Part shown: piece after piece, positions 8,419 through 16,331 of the stretch
How positions within the stretch are numbered: the stretch's first letter is position 1
How the letters are laid out: every line of letters begins with the position of its first letter
Assembly: GCF_965342175.1 (NCBI RefSeq)
Contig: NZ_CBDRBL010000006.1
Coordinates: 1 to 64,000 of the forward strand
Direction of reading: 5' to 3'
Length of the DNA: 64,000 bases
Origin: Actinacidiphila sp965342175
Lineage (GTDB): Bacteria > Actinomycetota > Actinomycetes > Streptomycetales > Streptomycetaceae
Notes under the pieces: generated by a model
Told to the model about the DNA's origin: nothing
Databases searched by the model: none
The model's input: only the letters and a program-made list of their open reading frames with translations
Position numbers and translations under genes: made by a program

Positions 8419-9608
8419 GGCGACTGGCCGCCGCGGCGGCCGCAGCGGCCCTCGCCCTGCTGCCCGCCGTCCCGGCCCACGCCGACGCCGTACGCGACGC
8501 GGACTGGGCGCTGGACGCTCTGCACGCGCGGGACGCCTGGAAGCGGACCAGGGGCGCGGGCGTCACCGTCGCCGTCCTCGACACGGGCGTGGACGGCACT
8601 CACCCGGACCTGGCCGGGCAGGTCCTCGAGGGCAAGGACATGGTCGGCTTCGGGGCGCGCCGCGGCGACCCCACCTGGGCCAAGCACGGCACCGGCATGG
8701 CAGGGATCATCGCCGGGCGCGGCCACGGCCCCGGCCGCTCCGAAGGGGTGCTGGGCATCGCACCCGAGGCCAGGATCCTGCCGGTGCGGGTGATCCTGGA
8801 GGAGAAGGACCCGCAGCGCAAGAAGGCCCGCACCCAGCGAGGCAGCGCGCTCGCCGAGGGCATCCGCTGGGCCGCCGACCACGGCGCCGACGTCATCAAC
8901 CTCTCCCTGGGCGACGACAGCCGCACCGCCCACCCCGAGGCGCAGGAGGACGAAGCGGTCCAGTACGCCCTGCGCAAGGGCGTGGTCGTCGTCGCCTCCG
9001 CCGGCAACGGCGGCGAGGAGGGCAACCGGGTCTCCTACCCCGCGGCGTACCCGGGTGTCATCGCGGTGACCGCCGTGGACCGCTACGGCTTCCGCGCCGC
9101 CTTCTCCACCCGCCGCTGGTACGCCACCGTCGCCGCGCCCGGCGTCGACGTCGTCGTCGCCGACCCCAACAGGCGCTATTACGAGGGATGGGGCACCAGC
9201 ACCGCCTCCGCGTACGTATCGGGCGTGGCCGCGCTGGTCCGCTCCGCCTACCCGCGGCTGAGCCCCGCACAGGTGAGGCGACTGCTGGCGGACACCGCCC
9301 GGAACACCCCGGCGGGCGGCCGTGACGATGCCGTCGGCCACGGGATGGTGGACCCGGCGGCCGCGCTGAAGGCGGCGGCGAAACTGGAGCCCGAGGCCCC
9401 CGTGCCGAGCGCCGCCCCTCACCCGCGCGAGTACTTCGGGGCCGGACCCGACGCCGCGCGGCCGGCCGCGGCCGACGACGGCAAGACGGCGGGCGATGGG
9501 ATCGCCCTGGTCTGCGCGGCGGCAGGGGCCGTACTGCTCGTGGCGGCGACGCTGCTGCGGATGCGGCCCCGGCGCACTGCCGTCCCCGACGGCCGCCGCT
9601 ACGGCTGA
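8415..9608 (+). CDS. Type VII secretion-associated subtilisin-like protease (mycosin family)
   Basis: A 397-residue S8 serine protease. A signal peptide ends near AHA (residues 20-23). The catalytic triad is Asp56 (VLDTGVDGTHP), His91 (KHGTGMAG) and Ser262 (GTSTASAYVSG), with the oxyanion Asn198 in ASAGNGG. A C-terminal helix (GIALVCAAAGAVLLVAATLL, about 358-377) followed by Arg anchors it in the membrane, the layout of mycosins. The residue after the Ser motif is unusual: the common 'APxVSG' is AYVSG here. Mycosins process or support ESX/type VII secretion, but no ESX core gene is in view. The 3' end lies inside an imperfect tandem duplication. Confidence 0.87.
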   Translation: MRRLAAAAAAAALALLPAVPAHADAVRDADWALDALHARDAWKRTRGAGVTVAVLDTGVDGTHPDLAGQVLEGKDMVGFGARRGDPTWAKHGTGMAGIIAGRGHGPGRSEGVLGIAPEARILPVRVILEEKDPQRKKARTQRGSALAEGIRWAADHGADVINLSLGDDSRTAHPEAQEDEAVQYALRKGVVVVASAGNGGEEGNRVSYPAAYPGVIAVTAVDRYGFRAAFSTRRWYATVAAPGVDVVVADPNRRYYEGWGTSTASAYVSGVAALVRSAYPRLSPAQVRRLLADTARNTPAGGRDDAVGHGMVDPAAALKAAAKLEPEAPVPSAAPHPREYFGAGPDAARPAAADDGKTAGDGIALVCAAAGAVLLVAATLLRMRPRRTAVPDGRRYG

Positions 9609-9890
9609 ACGCGGCACCGGTACGCAGTCGTGGGGCGGCTGCCGTCGCACGTCCGTCGGACCGGTGCATCCTGTGCCGTCGCTGTTCCCGCCGCGGCGGC
9701 GTCGGCCGCCCCATGCGCGCGGGCCCGGACGCCGCCGTCCCCGACGGCCGCGGGCAGGGCTGGACGCGGCACCGGCGCCCGAGCGGCCGTGGTACGGCTG
9801 CGGTCGTGCCGGCTGCCCCTGCCTGCGCTGTACCGCCGTGGGGCGGCTGCCACCGGCTTGTCCGCCGGACCGGGGCATCCTGTGCCGCCG
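9580..9890. repeat. Imperfect tandem duplication spanning the mycosin stop and the following gap
   Basis: The stretch starting at 9580 (CCGTCCCCGACGGCCGC) recurs at 9735; GACGCGGCACCGG-like and CGTGGGGCGGCTGCC segments recur in the same order (9629 and 9837), as does CATCCTGTGCCG (9667 and 9876). The second copy has about 53 extra bases. The gap from 9609 to 9940 therefore consists largely of a diverged second copy of the protease gene's last codons and its downstream DNA. No gene is called inside it. Confidence 0.6.
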
Positions 9891-9940
9891 CGGCGGGGGC
9901 GTGGGCGGACGGCTTCCGGCGCCCCCGCTACCCTCGGGTG

Positions 9941-10675
9941 GTGGCTCTGAAGAACATCCCCGACCCCGGCTTCTCCGACGACGACGGCACCGCCGATCCC
10001 CGGCTCGCGGCGGCCCTCGCCGCCTACGACGCCGATCCGTCGGCCGAACCCGAGGTGCTGGCGGCGCTCGCGGGCGCCCGTCTCCTCGTGCCGGTGGTGG
10101 CGCTGCTCGGCGAGGTCGAGGAGGGCCCGGACGGGCTGCGCCGTGAGAAGACCAGCGACATGGCGGTGCCCACCATCCAGGCGCCCGACGGGCGCAGGGC
10201 GCTCCCGGCGTTCACCTCCACGCAGGCCCTCGCGCGCTGGCGGCCCGACGCGCGGCCGGTGGCCGTACCGCTGGGGCAGGCGCTGCAGGCGCTCGCCCAC
10301 GAGAAGGCGGACACCCTGCTGATCGACATGGCGGGACCGGTGCCGTACGCGCTGACCGGCGCGGCTCTGCGCGCCGTCGCCTCGGGCCGGGCGGGCACGG
10401 ACCCGCTGGCCGACCCCGCCGTCCACGAGGCCCTGCGGGCCGCGGTGGGGACGGCGCCGGACGTGGCGCGCGCGCACCTCATCCCCTCGTCCTCCGCCGA
10501 CGGCACGCTCGGGCTGGTCCTGGACCGGGGAGCCGACGTGCGCCAGGTCGCGGAGCGCGTCTCCGCGGCGCTGGCGGCGGACGAGGTGCTGCGCGGCGCG
10601 CTGGTGCGCGGCATCGAGCTGGCACTGCTGCCGGCCGACACATCGCTGCCCGGCGAACCCCTCTTCACACGCTGA
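9941..10675 (+). CDS. SseB family protein
   Basis: A 244-residue protein with the SseB N-terminal domain: 'ALAGARLLVPVVAL' followed by 'VPTIQAPDGRRALPAFTS' and 'PVAVPLGQALQAL', the usual alternating strand-helix pattern around residues 40-120, and a C-terminal half of about 100 residues. SseB-like proteins are common in actinobacteria and have no settled function here. GTG 9941 gives the expected start MALKNIPDPGF; GTG 9938 is one codon earlier. The open frame further upstream runs through the duplicated sequence and is not considered coding. It is convergent with the DUF1844 gene. Confidence 0.8.
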   Translation: MALKNIPDPGFSDDDGTADPRLAAALAAYDADPSAEPEVLAALAGARLLVPVVALLGEVEEGPDGLRREKTSDMAVPTIQAPDGRRALPAFTSTQALARWRPDARPVAVPLGQALQALAHEKADTLLIDMAGPVPYALTGAALRAVASGRAGTDPLADPAVHEALRAAVGTAPDVARAHLIPSSSADGTLGLVLDRGADVRQVAERVSAALAADEVLRGALVRGIELALLPADTSLPGEPLFTR

Positions 10676-10684
10676 GGACGCGCC

Positions 10685-10715
10685 GACGGCGCCGCCCCAC
10701 CGGGGCGACGCCGTC
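10685..10715. terminator. Terminator hairpin between convergent genes
   Basis: GACGGCG-C-CGCCCC (10685-10698) pairs with GGGGCG-A-CGCCGTC (10702-10715), 13 base pairs with one mismatch and a 3-nt loop, right after the SseB-like gene. Confidence 0.65.
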
Positions 10716-10766
10716 GCGAGGGAACCGGACCCGGGCCACGCCCGGCCCCTGTCCCCGAGGCAGGTC

Positions 10767-11144
10767 CTAGCCGTGGACGGGGCCGGTGAACTTCTCGCCG
10801 GGGCCCTCGCCGGGAGCGTCGGGGATGACGGACTCCTCGCGGAAGGCGAGCTGCAGCGACTTCAGGCCGTCCCGCAGCGGGGCGGCGTGGTAGGAGCCGA
10901 TCTCGGTCGCGCCGGCGGTGACCAGGCCGGCCAGCGCGGTGATCAGCTTGCGCGCCTCGTCGAGGTCCTTGTGCTGGTCGCCGTCCTCCGCGAGGCCGAG
11001 GTTCACCGCCGCCGCACTCATCAGGTGCACCGCGACCGTGGTGATCACCTCGACGGCCGGGACGTCCGCGATGTCGCGGGTCAGCTCGTCGAAGTCGGGG
11101 CGGTCCGCGGAAGGGGACTCGTGCTGGGGGCTGGCGTCACTCAT
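10767..11144 (-). CDS. DUF1844 domain-containing protein
   Basis: A 125-residue acidic, soluble protein. The DUF1844 core (VITTVAVHLMSAAAVNLG, then DLDEARKLITALAGLV) spans about residues 32-100. The family is widespread beside infC in actinobacteria; function is unknown. It is transcribed away from infC, sharing a 372-nt divergent upstream region. The ATG at 11144 gives an N-terminus of Ser/Pro/Glu-rich residues before the domain. Confidence 0.85.
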   Translation of the reverse strand: MSDASPQHESPSADRPDFDELTRDIADVPAVEVITTVAVHLMSAAAVNLGLAEDGDQHKDLDEARKLITALAGLVTAGATEIGSYHAAPLRDGLKSLQLAFREESVIPDAPGEGPGEKFTGPVHG

Positions 11145-11516
11145 GTCTCACACGATAGGGCCACGCCGCCCGATTACGGTCTGCGCCCGGAGACTGGTAT
11201 GCTTGACGATCGACCGGCTGGACACCCCGTGGACGTCATGGAAACGGAGCGCTCCAGCCCACAAGTGGAGGCTCCGATCTCCCACCTTGCCGGCCTCGAG
11301 GGCGGCGGGTCACCGGTCAGGCGCCGTGTCCCCGGACGAGGACCCAGCGCCCGATGCGCCCCGCGGGAATGCCGCGGCGGTGCTCCCGGTTGTGAGGAGC
11401 ATCCGCCTGTGACCCGTACGGGGCGTTTTTCACGCCTCCTTACGGGCCGGACCACGTTTTTCAACGTTACGCGCCTGGCAGTCGAGTCAGTCGCGTGGTG
11501 CTACCGAGGAGGCCCC
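11145..11516 (+). promoter_or_regulatory. infC promoter and structured leader region
   Basis: This 372-nt divergent gap holds no supported gene. A weak -10 candidate TATGCT is at 11198-11203. Near infC there are two hairpins: CCCGTA/GGCGT (11413-11426) pairing with ACGCC/TACGGG (11432-11446), and ACGTT/AACGT (11454-11467). Each has a T-rich loop. A Shine-Dalgarno GAGGAGG is at 11506-11512. A long structured leader fits autogenous control of the IF3-L35-L20 operon, known in other bacteria; here that is inference. Confidence 0.5.
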
Positions 11517-12152
11517 ATCAGCGCCGAGCCCCGCATCAACGACCGGATTCGCGTCCCCGAGGTGCGACTCGTCGGTCCCAGTGGCGAGCAGGTCGGCATC
11601 GTGCCGCTTGCCAAGGCACTGGAGCTTGCGCAGGAGTACGACCTCGACCTGGTCGAGGTGGCGGCGACCGCACGTCCGCCGGTCTGCAAGCTCATGGACT
11701 ACGGCAAGTTCAAGTACGAGTCGGCCATGAAGGCCCGTGAGGCGCGCAAGAACCAGGCGCACACGGTCATCAAGGAGATGAAGCTCCGGCCGAAGATCGA
11801 CCCGCACGACTATGACACCAAGAAGGGTCATGTCGTCCGGTTCCTCAAGCAGGGCGACAAGGTCAAGATCACGATCATGTTCCGCGGTCGTGAGCAGTCG
11901 CGCCCCGAGCTGGGCTTCCGACTGCTGCAGCGGCTCGCCGACGACGTCCAGGACCTGGGCTTCGTGGAGTCCTCGCCGAAGCAGGACGGCCGCAACATGA
12001 TCATGGTCCTCGGTCCGCACAAGAAGAAGACCGAGGCGATGGCCGAGGCCCGCGAGGCGCAGGCCGCCCGCAAGGCCGGTCGCCTGCCGAAGGACGACGA
12101 CGGGCAGGAGCAGGAGCAGGCCGAGCAGGACGCTCCCGCCGACGCCAGCTGA
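11517..12152 (+). CDS. infC: Translation initiation factor IF-3, with a probable AUC start codon
   Basis: A 211-residue IF-3. The N-terminal domain starts RINDRIRVPEVRLVGP, the linker is around KAREARKNQ, and the C-terminal domain includes HDYDTKKGHVVRFLKQGDK and FRGREQSRPELG; an actinobacterial acidic Glu/Gln tail follows. The only well-placed start is ATC at 11517, 4 nt after GAGGAGG. No ATG or GTG occurs in frame nearby upstream; the nearest near-cognate is CTG 11475. infC in many bacteria uses AUU/AUC/AUA so that IF-3 can repress itself. First gene of infC-rpmI-rplT. Confidence 0.9.
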   Translation: MSAEPRINDRIRVPEVRLVGPSGEQVGIVPLAKALELAQEYDLDLVEVAATARPPVCKLMDYGKFKYESAMKAREARKNQAHTVIKEMKLRPKIDPHDYDTKKGHVVRFLKQGDKVKITIMFRGREQSRPELGFRLLQRLADDVQDLGFVESSPKQDGRNMIMVLGPHKKKTEAMAEAREAQAARKAGRLPKDDDGQEQEQAEQDAPADAS

Positions 12153-12219
12153 CGCCGTCCGACGGCGTCGCCAGGACCCGGAGCCCGCTCCGGGCAATGC
12201 AATGAAGGACTGACGCTCT

Positions 12220-12242
12220 CCGTCCGCCCCCAGGGCGGACGG
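12220..12242 (+). promoter_or_regulatory. Hairpin in the infC-rpmI spacer
   Basis: CCGTCCGCCC (12220-12229) pairs perfectly with GGGCGGACGG (12233-12242) across a 3-nt loop, 29 nt before the rpmI ATG. It could be a processing, attenuation or L20-contact site; the sequence alone does not decide. Confidence 0.45.
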
Positions 12243-12271
12243 GAGGGCCAGCGACGAGGAGACTACGGCGC

Positions 12272-12466
12272 ATGCCGAAGAACAAGACCCACAGCGGTGC
12301 GAGCAAGCGATTCAAGATCACCGGCTCCGGCAAGGTGATCCGCGAGCGCGCCGGCAAGCGCCACCTGCTTGAGCACAAGCCGTCGACGAAGACCCGTGCC
12401 CTGACCGGCACTGTCGTCCTGGCCAAGCCCGACGCCAAGAAGATCAAGAAGCTTCTCGGCAAGTGA
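12272..12466 (+). CDS. rpmI: 50S ribosomal protein L35
   Basis: A 64-residue basic protein beginning MPKNKTHSGASKRFK, with KRHLLEHK in the middle and a Lys-rich tail (AKKIKKLLGK). Length and sequence are those of bacterial L35. It lies between infC and rplT in the usual translation operon. GAGGAG is about 11 nt before the ATG at 12272. Confidence 0.97.
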   Translation: MPKNKTHSGASKRFKITGSGKVIRERAGKRHLLEHKPSTKTRALTGTVVLAKPDAKKIKKLLGK

Positions 12467-12471
12467 CGGCA

Positions 12472-12493
12472 CGCCCCCTTCGACCAGGGGGCG
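12472..12493 (+). promoter_or_regulatory. Hairpin in the rpmI-rplT spacer
   Basis: CGCCCCCT (12472-12479) pairs with AGGGGGCG (12486-12493) just after the rpmI stop. It may be a partial terminator or RNA-stability element within the operon. Confidence 0.45.
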
Positions 12494-12566
12494 CGATGCT
12501 GGACCGGGACCCATTCGTTTTCGGGCCGTGTGAGCACCACCACGGTCCCTTAGAAGGAGTTATCTA

Positions 12567-12950
12567 GTGGCACGCGTCAAGCGGGCAGTCAACGCCCAGA
12601 AGAAGCGCCGGGCGATCCTCGAGCAGGCCAGCGGCTACCGCGGCCAGCGTTCCCGCCTGTACCGCAAGGCGAAGGAGCAGGTCACCCACTCCCTCGTCTA
12701 CAACTACAACGACCGCAAGAAGCGCAAGGGCGACTTCCGTCAGCTGTGGATCCAGCGCATCAACGCCGCTGCCCGCGCCAACGGCATCACCTACAACCGC
12801 TTCATCCAGGGTCTGAAGGCCGCCAACGTCGAGGTGGACCGCAAGATCCTCGCCGAGCTGGCCGTGAACGACGCCAACGCGTTCGCCGCGCTGGTCGAGG
12901 TGGCCCAGAAGGCCCTGCCGAGCGACGTCAACGCCCCCAAGGCGGCCTGA
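12567..12950 (+). CDS. rplT: 50S ribosomal protein L20
   Basis: A 127-residue L20. It has the basic N-terminal helix (MARVKRAVNAQKKRR, YRGQRSRLYRKAKEQV) and the globular C-terminus (RINAAARANGITYNRFI). The start is GTG 12567 after AAGGAG at 12554-12559. L20 binds 23S rRNA early in 50S assembly and in several bacteria represses this operon by binding its leader. Last gene of the operon; a strong hairpin follows. Confidence 0.97.
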   Translation: MARVKRAVNAQKKRRAILEQASGYRGQRSRLYRKAKEQVTHSLVYNYNDRKKRKGDFRQLWIQRINAAARANGITYNRFIQGLKAANVEVDRKILAELAVNDANAFAALVEVAQKALPSDVNAPKAA

Positions 12951-12962
12951 CCCAGGCTCTCC

Positions 12963-12993
12963 CGGACCCGCAGGCCCTGTGCCTGCGGGTCCG
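12963..12993 (+). terminator. Terminator hairpin of the infC-rpmI-rplT operon
   Basis: CGGACCCGCAGGC (12963-12975) pairs perfectly with GCCTGCGGGTCCG (12981-12993) around CCTGT, 12 nt past the rplT stop, followed by a T-containing stretch. Confidence 0.75.
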
Positions 12994-13059
12994 TGCTGTG
13001 TTCCCGGAGCGCCGCGCCGCGCCTCCGGGCGGACCCCGACCGAAGTGAGTGCAACCGTC

Positions 13060-13893
13060 ATGCCCGGCCCCGAGCTGACCTCCCTGCGATCCCCCCGCGT
13101 CGTCGCCGCGCGTCGCCTGGCCAAGCGCAGCTTCCGCGGCAAGGAGCGGCGCTTCCTCGCCGAGGGACCGCAGGCCGTGCGCGAGGCCATGGCCCACCTG
13201 GTCGAGGTCTACGTCACCCCCGAGGCCGCCGCCCGGCACGAGGGGATCCTCGCCGCCGCGCGCGCCGCCCGGGTACCCGTGCTCACCGCGACCGACGAGG
13301 TCGTCGCCGAGATGTCGGACACCGTCACCCCGCAGGGCGTCATCGGCCTCTGTCGCTTCCTGGACACCCCGTTCGAGGAGGTGCTGCGCGCCCGGCCGAA
13401 ACTCGTCGCCGTCCTCGCCCATGTGCGCGACCCCGGCAACGCCGGCACTGTGCTGCGCTGCGCGGACGCGGCCGGTGCGGAGGCGGTCGTCCTCACCGAC
13501 GCCTCCGTGGACCTGTATAACCCCAAGGCCGTACGCGCCTCCGTGGGCAGCCTCTTCCACCTCCCGGTCAGCGTCGGAGTCCCCATGCGGACCGTGGTCG
13601 ACGGTCTGCGCGGGGCCGGCGTGCGGCTGCTCGCCGCCGACGGCGCGGGGGAGCGCGACCTGGACGCCGAACTCGACGAGGGCACGATGGGCGGCCCCAC
13701 CGCCTGGATCTTCGGCAACGAGGCCTGGGGCCTGCCGGAGGAGACCCGCGCACTCGCGGACGAGGTGGTGCGCGTTCCCATCCACGGGCGCGCGGAGAGC
13801 CTGAACCTCGCCACGGCGGCCGCCGTGTGCCTCTATGCGTCCGCCCGCGCGCAGCGTGCTCCCGGAGGGTGCCGCTCAGTGACGGTGAGCTAG
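13060..13893 (+). CDS. TrmH/SpoU family RNA 2'-O-methyltransferase (23S rRNA type)
   Basis: A 277-residue SPOUT methyltransferase. The N-terminal substrate-binding domain (RRLAKRSFRGKERRFLAEGPQ) is of the L30e type. The knotted C-terminal domain shows motif 1 HVRDPGNAGTVLRCADAAG, motif 2 IFGNEAWGLPEE and motif 3 AESLNLATAAAVCLY, which form the AdoMet knot. It resembles TsnR/RlmB-like rRNA methyltransferases, fitting its place after ribosomal protein genes. ATG 13060 is preferred; GTG 13045 would add five residues. It is followed by the histidine kinase gene 44 nt later. Confidence 0.88.
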   Translation: MPGPELTSLRSPRVVAARRLAKRSFRGKERRFLAEGPQAVREAMAHLVEVYVTPEAAARHEGILAAARAARVPVLTATDEVVAEMSDTVTPQGVIGLCRFLDTPFEEVLRARPKLVAVLAHVRDPGNAGTVLRCADAAGAEAVVLTDASVDLYNPKAVRASVGSLFHLPVSVGVPMRTVVDGLRGAGVRLLAADGAGERDLDAELDEGTMGGPTAWIFGNEAWGLPEETRALADEVVRVPIHGRAESLNLATAAAVCLYASARAQRAPGGCRSVTVS

Positions 13894-13937
13894 TAAGGTG
13901 ACGCCTTCGGGGACCGCCCTGAGAGGGGGTTACGGGG

Positions 13938-15062
13938 ATGGACGTCCAGATGACCGGCGGCAGGCCGTCGCACGCGCCGGAGAGAATGCCGCCTGTCCTG
14001 ACCGACTGCGGCATCACCCCTGACGAGCTCCCCGACGGCCTCGTCGTCGCCGACGAGCACGGCCTCGTGCGCTGCTTCAACGCCGCCGCCGCCCGGATCA
14101 CCGCGCTCGACCCCGCGGACGTCCTCGGCCGCCCCATCGAGCAGGCCCTGCCCCTGGAGGACCTGGACGGACGCCGCTGGTGGCAGCTGACCGACCCGTA
14201 CCAGGGCCTGGCCACCAGGACGGGGCAGCCCGAGCGCAATCTGCTGCTCCCCGGCGGCCGCGAGGTGCTCGTGTGCGCGAGGTACGTCCGCGACCACCCC
14301 ACCGGCCCGGTGCGCCGGCTGGTGGTCGCGCTGCGCGGCACCGAGGCACGGCGGCGCACCGAGCGCAGCCACGCCGAGCTGATCGCCACCGTCGCGCACG
14401 AGCTGCGCTCCCCGCTCATCTCCGTCAAAGGCTTCACCGCCACCCTGCTGGCGAAGTGGGAACGCTTCACCGAGGACCAGAAGAAACTCATGCTGGAGAC
14501 CGTGCACGCCGACGCGGGCCGCGTCACCCGGCTGATCGCCGAGCTGCTCGACATCTCCCGCATCGACTCCGGCCGCCTGGAGGTGCGCCGCCAGCCGGTC
14601 GACATCGCCGCGGCCGTGCGCCGGCACGTGGAAGCGCTCGTGGCCGCCGGACAGCCCGCGGACCGCTTCGCCGTGCGGGTCGCGGGGGCGCTGCCGTCCC
14701 TGTGGGCCGACCCCGACAAGGTCGACCAGATCCTGGGGAACCTGCTGGAAAACGCCGTGCGCCACGGCGAGGGAACTGTCACCATTGATGTGGCGCCCTC
14801 GTCGTCGCCGCGCGAGCGCGGATGGTCCGGAACAGCGGTGACCGTGAGTGACGAGGGGCCCGGCATCCCGGAGGAGTCCATGAACCGCGTATTCACCCGC
14901 TTCTGGCGGGGCAGCAAGCGCGGTGGCACGGGCCTGGGGCTCTATATCGTCAAGGGCATCGTCGAGGCCCACGGCGGCACCATCACGGTGGGCCGCGCGC
15001 CCGGCAAGGGCGCCCAGTTCCGATTTATCCTGCCCGTCGGGGCGCCGGCCTTCACGGCCTGA
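13938..15062 (+). CDS. Orphan PAS-domain sensor histidine kinase
   Basis: A 374-residue soluble kinase without transmembrane segments. A PAS domain covers about residues 25-135 (LPDGLVVADEHGLVRCFNAAA). The dimerisation/phosphoacceptor box is HELRSPL with His154. The ATP-binding domain has an N box (DQILGNLLENAVRHG), DEGPGIP, and a G2 box GTGLGLYIVKG. All catalytic residues look intact. No response regulator gene is adjacent, so its partner is unknown. It sits between a methyltransferase gene and pheST, 135 nt before pheS. Confidence 0.9.
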   Translation: MDVQMTGGRPSHAPERMPPVLTDCGITPDELPDGLVVADEHGLVRCFNAAAARITALDPADVLGRPIEQALPLEDLDGRRWWQLTDPYQGLATRTGQPERNLLLPGGREVLVCARYVRDHPTGPVRRLVVALRGTEARRRTERSHAELIATVAHELRSPLISVKGFTATLLAKWERFTEDQKKLMLETVHADAGRVTRLIAELLDISRIDSGRLEVRRQPVDIAAAVRRHVEALVAAGQPADRFAVRVAGALPSLWADPDKVDQILGNLLENAVRHGEGTVTIDVAPSSSPRERGWSGTAVTVSDEGPGIPEESMNRVFTRFWRGSKRGGTGLGLYIVKGIVEAHGGTITVGRAPGKGAQFRFILPVGAPAFTA

Positions 15063-15197
15063 GCATCGCGTGGTGATCCACCGGCCCCGACGGGCGTGAC
15101 CAGGCTTTCCCCGTGGCCCCGATAGACTCGACCCTTGGCATTCAGCGGTCGGGCAGGCAGGTCGGCCACGCCATCACCCACATCGGAACGGGAAGAA

Positions 15198-16331
15198 ATG
15201 TCGGCACCGAACAAGTCGTACGACCCTGTCGAGGTCGAGGCACTGAAACCGGAAGAGATCGAGCGCCGGCGCGACGAGGCGCTCGCCGCGATCGCCGAGG
15301 CCGCCGACCTCGACGCGCTGCGCGAGGTCAAGGTGGCCCACACCGGGGACCGCTCGCCGCTCGCCCTCGCCAACCGTGAGATCGGCGCGCTGCCGCCGCA
15401 CGCGAAGGCGGAGGCCGGCAAGCGGGTCGGCCAGGCCCGCGGCGCGGTCAACCAGGCGCTCAAGGCCCGGCAGGAGGTGCTGGAGAACGAGCGGGACGAG
15501 CGGGTGCTGGTCGAGGAGGCGGTGGACGTCACCCTGCCGTACGACCGGACCCCGCGCGGCGCCCGGCACCCGCTGACCACGCTGTCCGAGCGCATCGAGG
15601 ACATCTTCGTGGCCATGGGCTACGAGGTGGCCGAGGGCCCCGAGGTCGAGGCCGAGTGGTTCAACTTCGACGCCCTCAACATCTGGGCGGACCACCCGGC
15701 CCGCACCATGCAGGACACCTTCTTCGTCGAGGGCGACCGGCCCGCCGGCTCCGGCGCGGAGGAGAGCGGCGTCGTGCTGCGCACGCACACCTCCCCGGTG
15801 CAGATCCGCTCCCTGCTCGACCGCGAGCCGCCGGTGTACGTGATCTGCCCCGGCCGGGTCTACCGCTCGGACGAGCTGGACGCCACCCACACCCCGGTCT
15901 TCAACCAGGTCGAGCTGCTCGCCGTCGACGAGGGCCTGACCATGGCGGACCTCAAGGGCACCCTGGACCACATGGTCCAGTCGCTCTTCGGCGAGGACAT
16001 CACCACCCGGCTCCGCCCGAACTACTTCCCCTTCACCGAGCCGTCGGCCGAGATGGACATGGTCTGCTACGTCTGCCGCGGCGAGTCCGTCGGCAACCCG
16101 GACCGTCCCTGCCGCACCTGCGGCAGCGAGGGCTGGATCGAGCTGGGCGGCTGCGGCATGGTCAACCCCCGGGTGCTGACCGCCTGCGGCGTCGACCCGG
16201 AGAAGTACAGCGGTTTCGCCTTCGGCTTCGGCATCGAGCGCATGCTGATGTTCCGTCACAACGTCGAGGACATGCGAGACATCGTCGAGGGTGACGTGCG
16301 GTTCACCCTTCCGTTCGGGATGGAGATCTGA
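15198..16331 (+). CDS. pheS: Phenylalanyl-tRNA synthetase alpha subunit
   Basis: A 377-residue PheS. An N-terminal coiled-coil tRNA-binding arm (about residues 10-105) precedes the class II catalytic core: motif 2 around VYRSDELDATHTPVFNQVE and motif 3 GFGIERMLM. A four-Cys insert CYVC...CRTC near residue 300 looks zinc-binding, as in many actinobacterial PheS. ATG 15198 follows GGAAG; in-frame codons upstream lie in the gap. A TAGACT -10-like hexamer is at 15123-15128, but no matching -35 was found and no T-box is visible. The stop overlaps pheT by one base (TGATG). Confidence 0.96.
   Translation: MSAPNKSYDPVEVEALKPEEIERRRDEALAAIAEAADLDALREVKVAHTGDRSPLALANREIGALPPHAKAEAGKRVGQARGAVNQALKARQEVLENERDERVLVEEAVDVTLPYDRTPRGARHPLTTLSERIEDIFVAMGYEVAEGPEVEAEWFNFDALNIWADHPARTMQDTFFVEGDRPAGSGAEESGVVLRTHTSPVQIRSLLDREPPVYVICPGRVYRSDELDATHTPVFNQVELLAVDEGLTMADLKGTLDHMVQSLFGEDITTRLRPNYFPFTEPSAEMDMVCYVCRGESVGNPDRPCRTCGSEGWIELGGCGMVNPRVLTACGVDPEKYSGFAFGFGIERMLMFRHNVEDMRDIVEGDVRFTLPFGMEI

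Noticed and set aside
15063..15197. T-box or Phe leader peptide before pheST
   Set aside because: No T-box core sequence and no Phe-rich ORF were found in the 135-nt gap.
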